Shown: positions 1-9,839, counted from the first letter of the stretch. The stretch: DNA of 64,000 nucleotides from Tuctoria greenei (GCA_036927565.1 JAYESD010000007.1:7523644-7587643); one strand, 5' to 3'. The notes: generated by a model not told the origin, from the sequence alone. Numbers and translations are program-made.

Positions 1-226
1 CTTGACGATCTTGCCGAACCACAGGATAAATCCTCGTGTCTCCTCGGGAGTTTGCATTCTCCTCCTCTCCCTTACACTTATGCATTTTATATACCGCGAA
101 GTTGCCATTTACTTGAATGCATAGGTTGTTTGCGTAGGGAATTAGGCTCTTATTAATTAAGTTTTATTGCTTTGATTTTTGAAAAGAAGCCCAATTCACC
201 CCCCCTCTTGGGCATTGATCCTTACA
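1..226 (+). mobile_element. Copia-type LTR fragment, right end (3' or solo LTR)
   Basis: The stretch ends in ...GATCCTTACA at 226. Read on the minus strand it begins TGTAAGGATC followed by a G-rich run and GAATTGGGCTTCTTTTC, closely resembling the Copia-1 LTR ends at 9840 and 20438 but in the opposite orientation and clearly diverged. No primer-binding site follows 226, so this is the outer end of a 3' or solo LTR rather than a 5' LTR. It also holds CCGAACCAC and ATAAATCCTCGTGTC near position 15-40, a word shared with other LTRs in the window. It interrupts the CACTA transposase. The left part lies outside the window, so the TSD cannot be tested. Confidence 0.75.
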
Positions 227-2495
227 CATATGCTTCAGCGATGCACCCTTCCACCCTTGCTCTGTTGCCAACCATTGGTTTCAGATATCGTAGCGCTCTT
301 TCAATGTGATACATCCACCTATATTGCACAGGACCGTCAACTTTAGCTTCGAATAGAAGATGGATAAGCAGATGTTGCATTGGATTGAAGAAACCTGATG
401 GAATTTTTTTCCATCTTACATAAAAGTATGGGTATCTCCTTCTCAAACTTATCCATCATCCCAATCTTGATTTCTTTAGCACAAAGCTGTCTATAGAAAT
501 AGCTGAGCTCGGCTAAAACCTTCCACACCGCATCATCTAGATAGCCTCGAAACATAACACGTAAGAGTCTTTCCATTATAATGTGATAATCATGACTCTT
601 AATCCCAGTGAGGTTTCCTGTGTTAACATTTACGGCTCGTTTTAGGCTAGCTGCGTAACCATCTGAGAATTTCAAAGTTTTCATCCATTTCATAACTTCT
701 TTCTTTTCTTTCGATCGAAGACAGAAAGAAGCACGTGGCTTTCCTCCACTTTCAGAGATTTCAAGAGTTGGACGGTGAGAAATGTCTGCCAAATCTAGTC
801 TAGCTTTATAATTGTCTTTCGTTTTGCCAGACATATCCATGCAAGTGCTTATGATACTTTCGCTCATGTTACGCTCCTGATGCATGACATCAATGGTGTG
901 CATTAGAATCAACAACTTCACATACGGTAGCTCTCAAAGTCCACATATGTGAGTCCAATTGTGTTCCTCTCCATAACCTACGAAATATCTACGGCGAGCT
1001 TTATTAGGCACTAGTTTGTCCAACATATCAGAAATTTCTGACCTGTTGAGACGCTTCGGTGGTCTTTTAGTGACAACAGTGTTCTTTCAAAAGACATGCC
1101 TCTGCTGCCTAAATATGTGATTCGAGGGCAGCCAACGTTTGTGACAATCGAAGTAAGATATTTTGCCTCCATGAGTTAGTCAAAAGCAATCCGTGTTTGA
1201 AGCACATATCGGACACGTCAGACGACCGTGAGTGCTCCATCCGGAAAACATGTCGTATGTCGGCAAATCATGGACGGACCACAAATAAGCAGCTCGAAGG
1301 TTGAATTTTTGCTTCTTGTAACTGTCGTACGCTTCGACTCTTGTCCACAAGACTTTCAATTCTTCGATCAGCGGTTTTAACATCACGTTGAGACGTGACC
1401 CGGGATGATCAGGTCCAGGTACAATGAGGCTGAGAAACATGAACCCGTTCTTCGTACAAAAAGCAGGTGGTAGGTTGTACGGAATGACAAAGACGGGCCA
1501 ACATGAGTATGGCATGGCATTCGTACTGAACGGTGAGAATCCGCCTGTCGCTAATCTGATGCGAACATTCCTCGCATCACGAGAAAAGTCTGGATCAAAT
1601 GGTCTAGCGCCTTCCATGCATCACCGTCGGACGGATGCATCAAGAATTCTTTGTTCTCACGTTTACCTTCTTTGTGCCATCTCATGTGTCTTGCGGTTCT
1701 TTTTGAAAGAAACAACCGCTTCAACCAAGGTGTCACAGGCAAGTAACGAAGCTATTTATGTGCGACATTTGTCATCACATTATCGCCATCGTCATTAACA
1801 ACTTTGACATACCTCGATTTACCACATTTCAAACACATCTTCTCATTGGCGTGCTCTTTCCAGAATAGCATGCAGTTGTCTCGACACACATTGATTTTCT
1901 CATACTTCATACCGAGACCAGATATCCTGATCTTTGAATGATACATATCTGGTAGCGCATTGTAAGGTTGTGGAAGGATATCGCAGATCAATTTCATGAG
2001 ATCATTGTAGCAGTTAATGGAAAAAAAATTACTTGGACTTAATTGCCATAAATCTAGTCAAGAAAGCAAGTACAGTCACAATCGTGTGTTCATGCAACGG
2101 TTCTTGTGACTTCTTCAGCTCCTCGAAGAACTTCTCTGCCTCATTTGTAAGATGATCCTCCGCTTCCAGAGCTTCTAGCATCTCATCCATCCTACCAACC
2201 TCTGTTATATCATCATCCTCATCCACTTTGGCTATGACTCGAGAATTAGTCTCGCCGGAAAGGTCCACACTTTATAATGTGGAGTGAAACCGTTTCGACA
2301 TAAGTGAAACGAAAGCTCCAATCTTCTCAAAAACTTGGTGTTTCGACATTTTGTACATGGGCACCGCACCATATCTTCCGTTGACAACGAAAATGTTCGA
2401 TCCAAAAATTGATCTAACTTGATAAACCACTCATTCAAGTGAGCACTAGTTCTGCTCTTCCAGCCAGTATACATCCAACTGCGGTCTTCACCCAT
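227..2495 (-). pseudogene. CACTA TNP2-like transposase remnant
   Basis: Transposase homology is spread over several minus-strand frames. In order from the N-terminus: a transposase-associated domain at 2495-2232 (MGEDRSWMY start, CPCTKCRNTKF cysteine motif); an acidic linker at 2268-2029; a cysteine-bearing piece at 1997-1752 (EHANEKMCLKCGKSRY); Transposase_21 (tnp2) core pieces at 1742-1180 (ARPFDPDFSRDARNVRIRLA, LRAAYLWSVHDLPTY, TCPICASNTDCF); and a DUF4218 region at 921-227 (HDYHIIMERLLRVMFRGYLD). The frames do not join into one ORF, and the C-terminus is cut by the inserted LTR ending at 226. The protein would bind the subterminal repeats and cut the ends; this copy cannot be active. Some breaks could be unrecognised introns. 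Confidence 0.85.
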
Positions 2496-2593
2496 ATTTG
2501 GCTCTATAGTTTAACGCGAAAAATATTATTAGTTTCATTGTTATGTTATGTCACGGCCCTACAACCTAGGCATATAAATCCTAAACCCACCCA

Positions 2594-2787
2594 AGAGTGA
2601 CCGAGCAGAGCGTGCTCATGACGAGACGCGTGATCTGGATTCGAACGAAATTTCGGCAGCATAACCCCGTTGTTCTCCACTACACGCCCAATAATGGTGC
2701 AGCAGAGAACAATAGGGTTACGCCACCAAAATGTCGTCCAAATCCGGACCCGCGTCTCGTCACAAGCCATGCCCCCTCGGTCACTCT
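2594..2787. repeat. Long imperfect inverted repeat (foldback)
   Basis: Two arms of about 95 bp face each other around a centre near 2691. The left arm begins AGAGTGACCGAG and continues through ATGACGAGACGCG and GCATAACCCCGTTGTTCTC. The right arm read backwards gives AGAGTGACCGAG, GTGACGAGACGCG and GCGTAACCCTATTGTTCTC. I aligned them by eye with scattered mismatches and short gaps. It could be a foldback MITE or an inverted duplication inside the CACTA body. A transcript would form a long imperfect hairpin. Confidence 0.75.
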
Positions 2788-2819
2788 GAGGCTGTCTAAA
2801 AAGGGACAATTCCGAACCT

Positions 2820-2854
2820 GCACGTCTCACATGCCAATGGCATGTGAGACGTGC
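2820..2854. repeat. 35-bp near-perfect palindrome
   Basis: GCACGTCTCACATGCCA (2820-2836) and TGGCATGTGAGACGTGC (2838-2854) are exact reverse complements separated by one A. The 17-bp perfect arms contrast with the diverged foldback next to it, which suggests recent origin or active correction. It lies between the transposase remnant and the GC-rich CACTA leader. Confidence 0.9.
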
Positions 2855-2880
2855 CGATCCGAAACGAGTAATACATTGCT

Positions 2881-3545
2881 ATAGGTTACGTTGCTCATTT
2901 TCATTTTGAGGTCATTTAAGAGAGAGGAAAGAACTAGAGAAAGAGTGAGAGGAAAGTTGGTATTAGATGACAAGTCAACATCCATTTCCACCGTCCACAC
3001 AATCGCGGGTCATTGACGTCCTTACCAACCCGTTCGCTTCCATGTCGCCTTGATGCATACGGTACCACTACTATGGTCTATAAGGCACGATCACACTTAT
3101 TGCGTGTCGTGTCCTTCTGGGTTGGTCCGAGCCGGCCCAAAACCCCTTTATTTACATATATTAAGTAGTCACTCAAAACATTAAATATTAATAACAATAA
3201 GCACCAATAAAATAATAAATATCAAACAATAGACAATATGTTTTATGAGCATGTGTATGATCATTGGCAATGAAGTAGGATCATCTAAACATAACTAGCA
3301 ATGTATTATCATATATGAGCATGTATATGAGCATGCACAATTTAAAACATTGCATCATCTAAACATAACTAGCAATAAAGTAGGATCATGTAAACATTAC
3401 CATATTGCATCATCTAAACATTGCATCATCTAAACATTCTATCATTCAAACGTCCATCATGCATTCCCAAACAAAACTTGAAAATTTAACTATTGCATCA
3501 AACGTCCATCATCTAAACATTCCATCATTCAAACGCATTCCCATA
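2881..3545. repeat. AT-rich spacer with imperfect short tandem repeats
   Basis: No coding signal is visible. From about 3240 to 3545 the words CATCATCTAAACATT, AACATAACTAGCAAT and CATCATTCAAACG recur many times with short spacers, giving a degenerate tandem array inside the CACTA leader. Short ORFs here only reflect the repeat. Confidence 0.6.
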
Positions 3546-4030
3546 CCTAGTCGGCAGAGGCATTGGAGGGACGGCGGCGTTGGAGGAGGCGACGTTGGAG
3601 GAGGTTGGGGGCCGACGGTGTCGGAGGGACGGCGGCGCTACTGTCCGGGGCTAGGGGCAGGGACGACGGTGGGGGCAGGACCGCAGTGGGGCGGCGCTGC
3701 GGGGGCGGCCGGAGGGGCCGGTGGGGGCAGGGCCGGAGGCGCAGCCGGAGGGGCGACGCTGCGGGGGCGCAGCCGGTGGCGCGGCGGGCCGAGGCCGGAG
3801 GGGCGGCGCTGCAGGGGCGGGGCGGGCCGGCGGCATGAGGGGGCGGCGCCACGCGCGGGGTCAGGGCGCGACTCGGGGTCGGGGCGGGGGGCGGCGGGGC
3901 CGCGGCAGACCGGCGGCGGGAGCGGGGGCGGCGGGTTGCGACGGCGGGCCGGCAGCGAGGGCGCAGTAGGGCGGCGGGGGTCGGATTGTGGAGGTGAATG
4001 AACCGTAGGGGTCGGGGCAGCTGATAAAAG
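3546..4030. other. GC-rich CACTA leader, low complexity
   Basis: The stretch is dominated by GGCGGCGG/GGGGGCGG words. Long ORFs open in most frames and encode only Gly/Arg/Ala/Pro-rich sequence, as expected from composition. It lies between the subterminal repeats and the transposase, where CACTA elements usually carry their promoter and first exon. I do not call a gene. Confidence 0.6.
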
Positions 4031-4340
4031 CCCTTATTTGCGACGGCGTTCTTAATTGCGACGACCTTAGAATATAGTCGTCGCAATTAAGTTTATTTGT
4101 GACGGTCTTTTATGTAGCCGTCGCAGATAAGTATTTACGGTTTGCTTATTTGCGACGGCCCTAGGGTTGGCCGTCGCAAACAAGAGGTTATTTGCGACGG
4201 CCCTAGGGTTGGCCGTCGCAAATAAGTGGTTATTTGCGACGGATACTTTATTTGTGACGGCCAATGACATGCCGTCGCAATTTAAGCTGTTTGCGACGGG
4301 TGGCCGTCGCAAATAAATCCAGCCGTCGCAAATGATCGCG
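4031..4340. repeat. CACTA subterminal repeats (TTTGCGACGGC)
   Basis: About fourteen copies of a TTTGCGACGGC-like word and its complement GCCGTCGCAAA occur within 310 bp, many arranged head to head, for example TTTGCGACGGCCCTAGGG followed by GGCCGTCGCAAA. A few copies carry a GTGACGG variant. Such motif arrays next to CACTA termini are the known type of transposase binding region. The terminus itself follows at 4341-4352. Confidence 0.85.
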
Positions 4341-4352
4341 TTTTCTGTAGTG
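4341..4352 (-). repeat. CACTA terminal inverted repeat
   Basis: TTTTCTGTAGTG on the plus strand is CACTACAGAAAA read inwards from the end. This fixes the element's right boundary. Confidence 0.85.
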
Positions 4353-4529
4353 CACCTCACCTTTGTCCTCCGGGGCTGGCAAAAATCACCGCATGCAAAT
4401 CTTCCACTTTTACAGCTAGATCTTTGATGCAATAGTATTTTTACACTTTCATGTCTTTTCACCTTAATGGAACCGAGGAGGATAATGCAGGACACGCTTA
4501 AGCTTTTGACCGACCCACGCCGCGCAACA
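4353..4529. other. Unassigned 177 bp between CACTA and Gypsy-1
   Basis: This DNA matches neither the CACTA nor Gypsy-2 where the two can be compared. Gypsy-1 pol homology stops near 4530, just after the codons LMRC of the H2C2 region. The piece may be old flanking DNA or filler at a deletion junction. I see no gene in it. Confidence 0.4.
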
Positions 4530-5654
4530 ATGCACCGCACCGCATTAGGACACCATTGGCACCGCGTCGATAGAGATCCCCTTCTACCAGCGTGTATCTT
4601 TTAGCCAATCTGATGATCCGCTCAGCGAATACACCATCTTCAGGAAGGTGGTTATCTTTCAAGTAGCTCTGGATCTCCAAGATCCATGTATCGGAGATAA
4701 CTTGAGCTTCTGAGTCTTGCGTGCCAGGTTGCTCGGAGCTTCCTACGACACTTATGACCCTTGGTGGCCACCATGGTAATAGTGCCACCGGGACCGCCAG
4801 CTTTGAGGTGCTGGTCTCGCCCCCTTCACTCAGTTCGGCGGGCTGAGCGACTGTTCTTGACAATCTCCGGACAAAGACTCTGTCGAGAACCAGAGCTCCA
4901 GTTGAAGCCTTCATCGAGAGTTCTTAAGCTTCTGCGTCGTTGAGACGCTGGACATGGCAGAGGTTCAAAACGTGAAAGTCCTTTTGGAGCTCCTGAACTT
5001 CAAGGTGATAAGCGGCAAGTTGAGAGTTGTTGTAGCTGCATTCGCCTTTGACTTGCTTGATAATGAGCTGCGAGTCACTCTTCACTAGCATCTGCTTGAC
5101 GCTAAAAGATAGCGCCGCCTTGAGCCCATAGATGAGAGCTTCATATTCCGCCATGTTATTGGTCGCCTTGAAATCAAGGTGCACCATATATTTGACCTTC
5201 TCCTCGATCGAAGCAAGGAGAAGTATTCCAGCTCCGGCCCCCCGCTTCTACACAGAGCCGTTGCAGTAGGGGGTCCAATGAGGCTCAGTGAAGACCGGGA
5301 CCTTGGGTTTCGGCTTCTACTTACTTGGGCCCCCAGGATTTCATGGAGAAGAAGTCCACTCCGCCACAAAATCAGCCAAGGCTTGACTCTTGATAGCTTG
5401 TCGTGGCAGGAATTCAAGATTGAATTCTGTCAGCTTTGCTGCCCACTTGGCGATGTTTCCAGTAGAATTGGGATTATGCAGAATAGCACGCAGTGGATAA
5501 GAAGTTACCACCAATATCTTGTGGGCTTGGAAATAATGACGAAGCTGCCTTGAGGCAATAAGGACTGCATAAAATAGCTTATGCACCTCAATGTATCGAG
5601 TCTTGGCATCGTGTAATACTTCGCTGATGAAGTACACTGGGCGTTGAACGGTTC

Positions 5655-5927
5655 GGACCCTCTCGGAGGGGCCCAGAGCTTCTTCTCCATCGACCTGAAC
5701 CCTCCTGGAGGGGTCCAGACCTTCTTGTTCATCTTCTTGGACCTTCCCGGAGGGGTCCTAAACCTCTTCTTGTTCAACCCGGACCCTCCTTGAGGGGTCC
5801 GAATTTTCTTGAACTCCCTCGGATGAGAGAGGTTGATCTTCTAGCATTTTGTCTTGAAGATCAGTTCCTAGGAACTGAGACCCAGACTCGCCTTCGGGTA
5901 GCTCCAGACCCTCCCGGAGGGGTCTGG
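5655..5927 (-). repeat. Constant-loop hairpin array in Gypsy-1 pol spacer
   Basis: Five hairpins occur, each with an 8-nt loop of the type TCCCGGAG on the plus strand and a different stem. Examples are CGGACCC (5780-5786) pairing with GGGTCCG (5795-5801), and CCAGACCC (5904-5911) pairing with GGGTCTGG (5920-5927). The others, at about 5655, 5697 and 5740, have one mismatch or a wobble pair. In the coding sense the units encode a repeated DPSxRV-like peptide. Confidence 0.8.
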
Positions 5928-6118
5928 GCTCTTGAAGTGGATGTGGTTCTGGTCTTTTCACGACCATGACCATGCTGATAACCTCTGTAGTTGCAGAAAC
6001 ATAAAGCAGTAGAGGCTCACCAGGGTTCGGAGCTACCAAGATTGGTAGTGTGGTGAGGAGTTGCTTGAGCTCTTGGAACACCTTTCTTGCTTCTTTGGAG
6101 CAATGAAATGGCCCGGTC

Positions 6119-6374
6119 TGTTGGAAATCCGGATGAAAAATTGTAATATTAAAACTGGTTAATCTGGTCGGGGGCATACAATATAAAGGCCCCTTCCAGA
6201 CAACTTAACTCCTCTTAGGACTCTATCTCTAATCTAAATTGGACTCTTAAACTTTAATTTATACTAGGACTCTCCCTAAAATACTTGGACTCTATTTCTA
6301 ATAACCAATTGTGTCCTACCTGGACACCCCCCTAATTTCTAGCTTATTCTAGAAAAACAAGATTATTTTCAACA
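6119..6374 (-). repeat. Element E 3' LTR
   Basis: It is nearly the same as 7788-8047 and bounded by TG and CA. A purine-biased tract (GATTAGAGGGTG on the minus strand) lies immediately inside it at about 6375-6386, in the place of the polypurine tract. Confidence 0.85.
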
Positions 6375-6443
6375 CACCCTCTAATCTTGTTTTCTAGGAC
6401 ACATTTAGGACGGAGACACACCTATCCATCCTACACACTTTAC

Positions 6444-6800
6444 GGGTGGACACAACTACACCCTTGGGATGGACACAACTACATCCCAACACATCTAATT
6501 TTAGAGTGGATACAACTACACTCCCAAACACATTTAATTTGGATTGGACACGACTACACCCCCAGGATGGTCACAGCTTCACCCTGCACAATTTTGGGAT
6601 GGACACATCTTCATCCCCGGGATGGGCACATCTTCACCCCGCACACAAATTCAGATTGGACACATCTTCAACCTCAGGATGAACTCACCTTCATCCTGCA
6701 CAGAGTTTAGGTTGGGCTCATCTTCAACCTGCACTTTACCATGAAATGAGCGCAACTTCATTCCGATCACACACTTGAGATGGTCATATCTTCATCTCGA
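6444..6800. repeat. Twelve-unit constant-loop / variable-stem hairpin array
   Basis: Twelve stem-loops follow each other, every one with exactly 10 nt in the loop. Stems on the plus strand: GGGTG 6444/6459, TTGGGATG 6464/6482, GAGTG 6504/6519, GGATTG 6541/6557 (two mismatches), AGGATG 6564/6580 (one), GGGATG 6596/6612, CGGGATG 6618/6635 (one), AGATTG 6653/6669 (one), CAGGATG 6675/6692, AGGTTG 6709/6725, GAAATG 6743/6759 (one), GAGATG 6777/6793. Each pair gives the start of the left and the right arm. Loops are versions of GACACAACTA or GACACATCTT. Seven stems are perfect and almost all mismatches are A-C. The array also yields a short repetitive ORF (MDTT... type), which I regard as a by-product. 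Confidence 0.9.
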
Positions 6801-7787
6801 GCACAGCTCCCCTCACGACCACTACCGTTGTCGTGAATTACTACACAAACTAGATCCACCAGCTGTGCTCTTGTTCTTCATCTTGGTATGAATCACTGCG
6901 TACTCTTAGTCAATTTCTCTTACCAATACTGTTGTGACCCACGTAACCAACACGTGAGCCTCAACCCAGCTTTGACTACCAGCCCAGCCATGCCAGCAGC
7001 CTCACGTGAAGCACCAGCAAGCAACAGAGCATTTTGATCCTTGCTCCCACGTACCTGGTCAGAAACAGTCCACACATCAGGCGACGCACAACCCAAGATG
7101 CCTGATGCCGCCCGTCACTTTGCTAGGCTGGAACCGCTCTGCCTCTGGCCCATGACTCCACCTCAATAGAACAGGCCTACTGACGAGCCCACAAGAATCT
7201 TTTCCTCTTCCTGGAAACAGCACAGAGCGCACGCCTTCCTCGAGCTGTAGCTGCCGGTGCCTTGCTTCGTGAGCGTCCGCAATCTGCAGCCGCCGGTGCC
7301 GTGAGCGCGTTTCCAGATCGGGCGGTCACCCCGCCCCTCCTGGCCTCCAACACCTACCACTCACGAGAGCCGTCGGCGTCCCCCACCACCGGCGTCCTCG
7401 ACCACCGAGTATGTGCGCACCCGGCGATAAGTTTCGTGCGAGATCGATTCCAGCCGAGTGCCCACGCGCACGCGCGCTGCTTCGAGTCCTCGCCGACAGT
7501 GGCTCCCACGCAAGACTCTCACCGAGTCGCACACGCGCGCCGACTTCCCGCACGAGCGCGCCTTGGGAGGACGACTTCCCGCGCGATTCTCTTTCCCGCC
7601 GCCTCAATGATGCTTCCCAGCTCGTGCAGCACTACGTCATGTGTTCGCCTGCCTGAGATCGTGGCGCTGCACTGCTGATCTTGCGATTCCCGGCAAGTTC
7701 CTGGCCCGCCAGCCGCCCCTCCCCCGAGAGCACCTCCTCCCGGGGGAAGAGTTTAGGTCCCAAAACCGAATCGGCTCTGATGCCAAT
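6801..7787. other. Element E interior, non-coding
   Basis: There is no recognisable protein. From about 7190 to 7680 the DNA is GC-rich with overlapping ORFs of up to 138 codons on both strands and biased composition. It may be a captured genomic fragment, but I cannot name a source. The primer-binding-site-like GCTCTGATGCCA ends at 7785. Confidence 0.5.
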
Positions 7788-8047
7788 TGTTGGAAATCCG
7801 GATGAAATATTGTAATATTAAAACTGGTTAATCTGGCTGGGGGGCATACGGTTGTATATAAAGATCTCTTACAGACAACTTAACTCCTCTTAGAACTCTA
7901 TCTCTAATATAAATTAGACTCTTATACTTTAATTTGTACTAGGATTCTTCCTAAAATACTTGGACTCTATTTCTAATAACCAATCGTGTCCTACCTGGAC
8001 ACCCCCTAATTTTAGCTTATTCTAGAAAAACATGATTATTTTCAACA
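7788..8047 (-). repeat. Element E 5' LTR
   Basis: It pairs with 6119-6374. The minus strand carries an AT-rich TTTATATA motif near 7855-7863, a possible TATA box. The LTR is flanked on the right by the target duplication CGGCC and on the left by the primer-site-like sequence. Confidence 0.85.
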
Positions 8048-9834
8048 CGGCCTTCCTCAATAGCTTGAAGAATGGAAGTGTCCACTCTGTCAGTCTTGAG
8101 ATGAACCAGCTGAGCGCAACTAGACATCCAGTTAGCTTCTGAACTTCCTTGATGCGAACTGGGGGGCCGCATATCTTCTATAGTCTTGATCTTCGCCGGG
8201 TTTGCCTCAATTCCTCGGTGAGTTACCAAGAAACCAAGGAGCTTCCCGAAGCTAACCCCGAAGACACACTTGTCTGGGTTCAGCTTAGTGCGGGTGATAT
8301 GTAGCTTGTCGAAGACGGCTTGCAAGTTATCAAGGAGTGACTCCTTGTTCTTGATCTTCACGATGATGTCATCGATATACACCTCCACCAAGTCCCTGAT
8401 TATCTCTCCAAAGGTTTTGTGCCTCTCACAAAAGTTGAAGCAGCATTTTTGAGACCAAATGACATATCAGTATAACAATATAATCCATCTACTGTTATGA
8501 AGGTAATATGCTCTTCATCATCCCTAGACATCTGGATTTGATGATATCCTGAATAGGCATTTAGGAAACACAATAGCTCACATCCGGAGGTGGAGTCCAC
8601 TATCTGATATATTCTAGGTAGTAGAAATGAATCTTTTGGGCATGCCTTATTTAATGTGCTGTAGTCGATATACATCTGAAGCTTCTCACCGGTCTTGAGT
8701 ACAACGACTGGGTTTGCCTGCCATTTTGGGTGATGAACCTCCTGGATGAAACCAGCTTCGAGTAGCTTCTTGATTTCTTGACGGATGAAGTTTTGCCGCT
8801 CAACTGATTGCTTCCGGGGCTTTTAGTGTAATGGACATGTATCGGGAAAAATCTTTAGATTGTGCTCAATCACCTCCCTAGGGTTCCCAGGCATTTGTGA
8901 CGGTTGCCAGGCAAACACGTCAACATTCGCCCGGAGGAAAGTGATGAGTGCTAGTTCCTATTTGTTGTCCATACCTCCCGACATACGGGTGGTCTGAGCA
9001 GCACCGGACCCAATTTGGACGACTTTGACGTGAATGTCGGTGTCGCCGCTTGACTGCACACGTGGTGCAGAGGTCGAGCCTCGATGATGAGTGCTCAAAA
9101 GTTGAGCAACTAGCTCTTTGTCGAAGGTTCCTTCCTACGCCGTGGCAAGTGCATGGAGCTTCTCCAGCGCAGTAACTCCTGCAGTGCGATCTCTGCGGAT
9201 CCATAGAACACCAGAAGGTGTTGGGATCTTCAACACATGGTAGCCATAGTGAGCCGCAGCCATGAACCTGTACAGGGCGGGCCTGCTCAGGATGGCGTTG
9301 AAGGGCAGACTGATATGAGCGACGTCAAAGACCAACTTCTCGGTCCTGTACTTCTCCCGAGTCCCGAAGATCACTAGGAGTGTAATGGTCCGAGAGGGTT
9401 GATGGCCCCCGAACCTACCCCGGAGAAAGGTCTTGAGGGGCAAAGGTCTGAGAGCTAGAGTTGGATCTTCATGAACGCTTCAAAGCTAAATAGGTTGAGT
9501 GCCGCGCCTCCGTCTACCAAGACATAATAGAGTTGGGCGTTGTTGATGGGTTGAGAGACCATCAATGGAAGTTGGCCAGCTCCGACCATGTTCCTTGGGC
9601 AGTCTGTTGCATCAAAATTTATGGGTGTATCCATCCACTTCCGATGTGGTTCTGCTTTGGCAGCATGAGCTACTTCAACCATTTCCCGCCGCATTGTCTT
9701 GAGGACACGGCGAGAGGTGATGTCCCAGGACCCCCCATAAATGGTGTTGAGGGTCTTTCGATGCTCGTTGCCAAAGACGTCAGAATCATCATCAATTGTG
9801 TTGTACACAACCTTTAGGACCTTCTTGGGGTCCT

Positions 9835-9839
9835 AGAAG
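9835..9839. repeat. Copia-1 target site duplication (left, AGAAG)
   Basis: AGAAG at 9835-9839 equals AGAAG at 21813-21817. Reading the Gypsy-1 coding strand across the removed insertion makes the protease linker continuous again (ELGF, then DPKKVL). Confidence 0.95.

Larger units (their letters stand above)
227..4352 (-). mobile_element. CACTA (En/Spm-type) DNA transposon, 5' part
   Basis: The right edge reads TTTTCTGTAGTG at 4341-4352, the reverse complement of the superfamily terminus CACTACAGAAAA. Inside this end lies a dense array of TTTGCGACGGC subterminal repeats in both orientations. A TNP2-like transposase remnant runs leftwards from about 2495 with its N-terminus nearest this end. 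The element therefore points left and its other terminus is outside the window. A Copia-type LTR occupies 1-226. The base triplet after the terminus is CAC (4353-4355), a possible 3-bp target duplication that cannot be verified here. Confidence 0.85.
6119..8047 (-). mobile_element. Element E: non-coding LTR retrotransposon (TRIM/SMART-like but larger)
   Basis: LTRs of 256 bp (6119-6374) and 260 bp (7788-8047) share TGTTGGAAATCCGG starts and TTATTTTCAACA ends on the plus strand. The flanks are CGGTC (6114-6118) and CGGCC (8048-8052), a 5-bp target duplication with one difference. Next to the right LTR, the minus strand reads TGGCATCAGAGC after a 2-nt spacer. This resembles the initiator-Met tRNA primer site TGGTATCAGAGC with one change, so the element points left. 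The 1.4-kb interior has no gag or pol. It holds a GC-rich stretch at 7190-7680 and a hairpin array at 6444-6800. It must rely on an autonomous Copia-like partner. Confidence 0.85.
4530..9839 (-). pseudogene. Gypsy-1 pol remnant (PR-RT-RNase H, no integrase)
   Basis: In order: a protease-like region at 9808-9455 (YVLVDGGAALNLFSFEAF); its continuation at 9443-9135 (LPFNAILSRPALYRFMAAA); RT at 8675-8048 (CFLNAYSGYHQIQMSRD, then MVEVYIDDIIVK); and, beyond element E, the RT/RNase H connection from 6118 (GPFHCSKEARKVFQELKQ). Next come a hairpin-coding spacer, the Gypsy RNase H C-terminal half at 5637-5341 and an archaeal-type RNase H at about 5330-4914 (ATNNMAEYEALIYGLKAAL). RT motif A has Asn where Gypsy-2 has the catalytic Asp. 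Stops and frameshifts are frequent. At the Copia-1 insertion a TAG codon replaces the Gln codon seen in Gypsy-2. The gene ends abruptly after VLMRC, so all of integrase is lost. Confidence 0.85.

Noticed and set aside
3405..4001. Long ORFs on both strands (up to 198 codons)
   Set aside because: They encode Gly/Arg/Ala/Pro-rich low-complexity sequence in all frames of a GC-rich CACTA leader and show no domain.
6387..6744. Repetitive ORFs in three forward frames, possible repeat protein
   Set aside because: Three overlapping frames are open at once and the element is oriented on the other strand; the hairpin array explains the periodicity better.
6444..6800. CRISPR-like array
   Set aside because: The setting is a plant retrotransposon. 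The constant part is the 10-nt loop, not a long repeat, and there are no spacers of fixed length or cas genes.
7262..7678. 138-codon ORF and antisense partner in element E
   Set aside because: Biased composition, no homology recognised, and the element is a non-autonomous retrotransposon; a captured gene is possible but unsupported.
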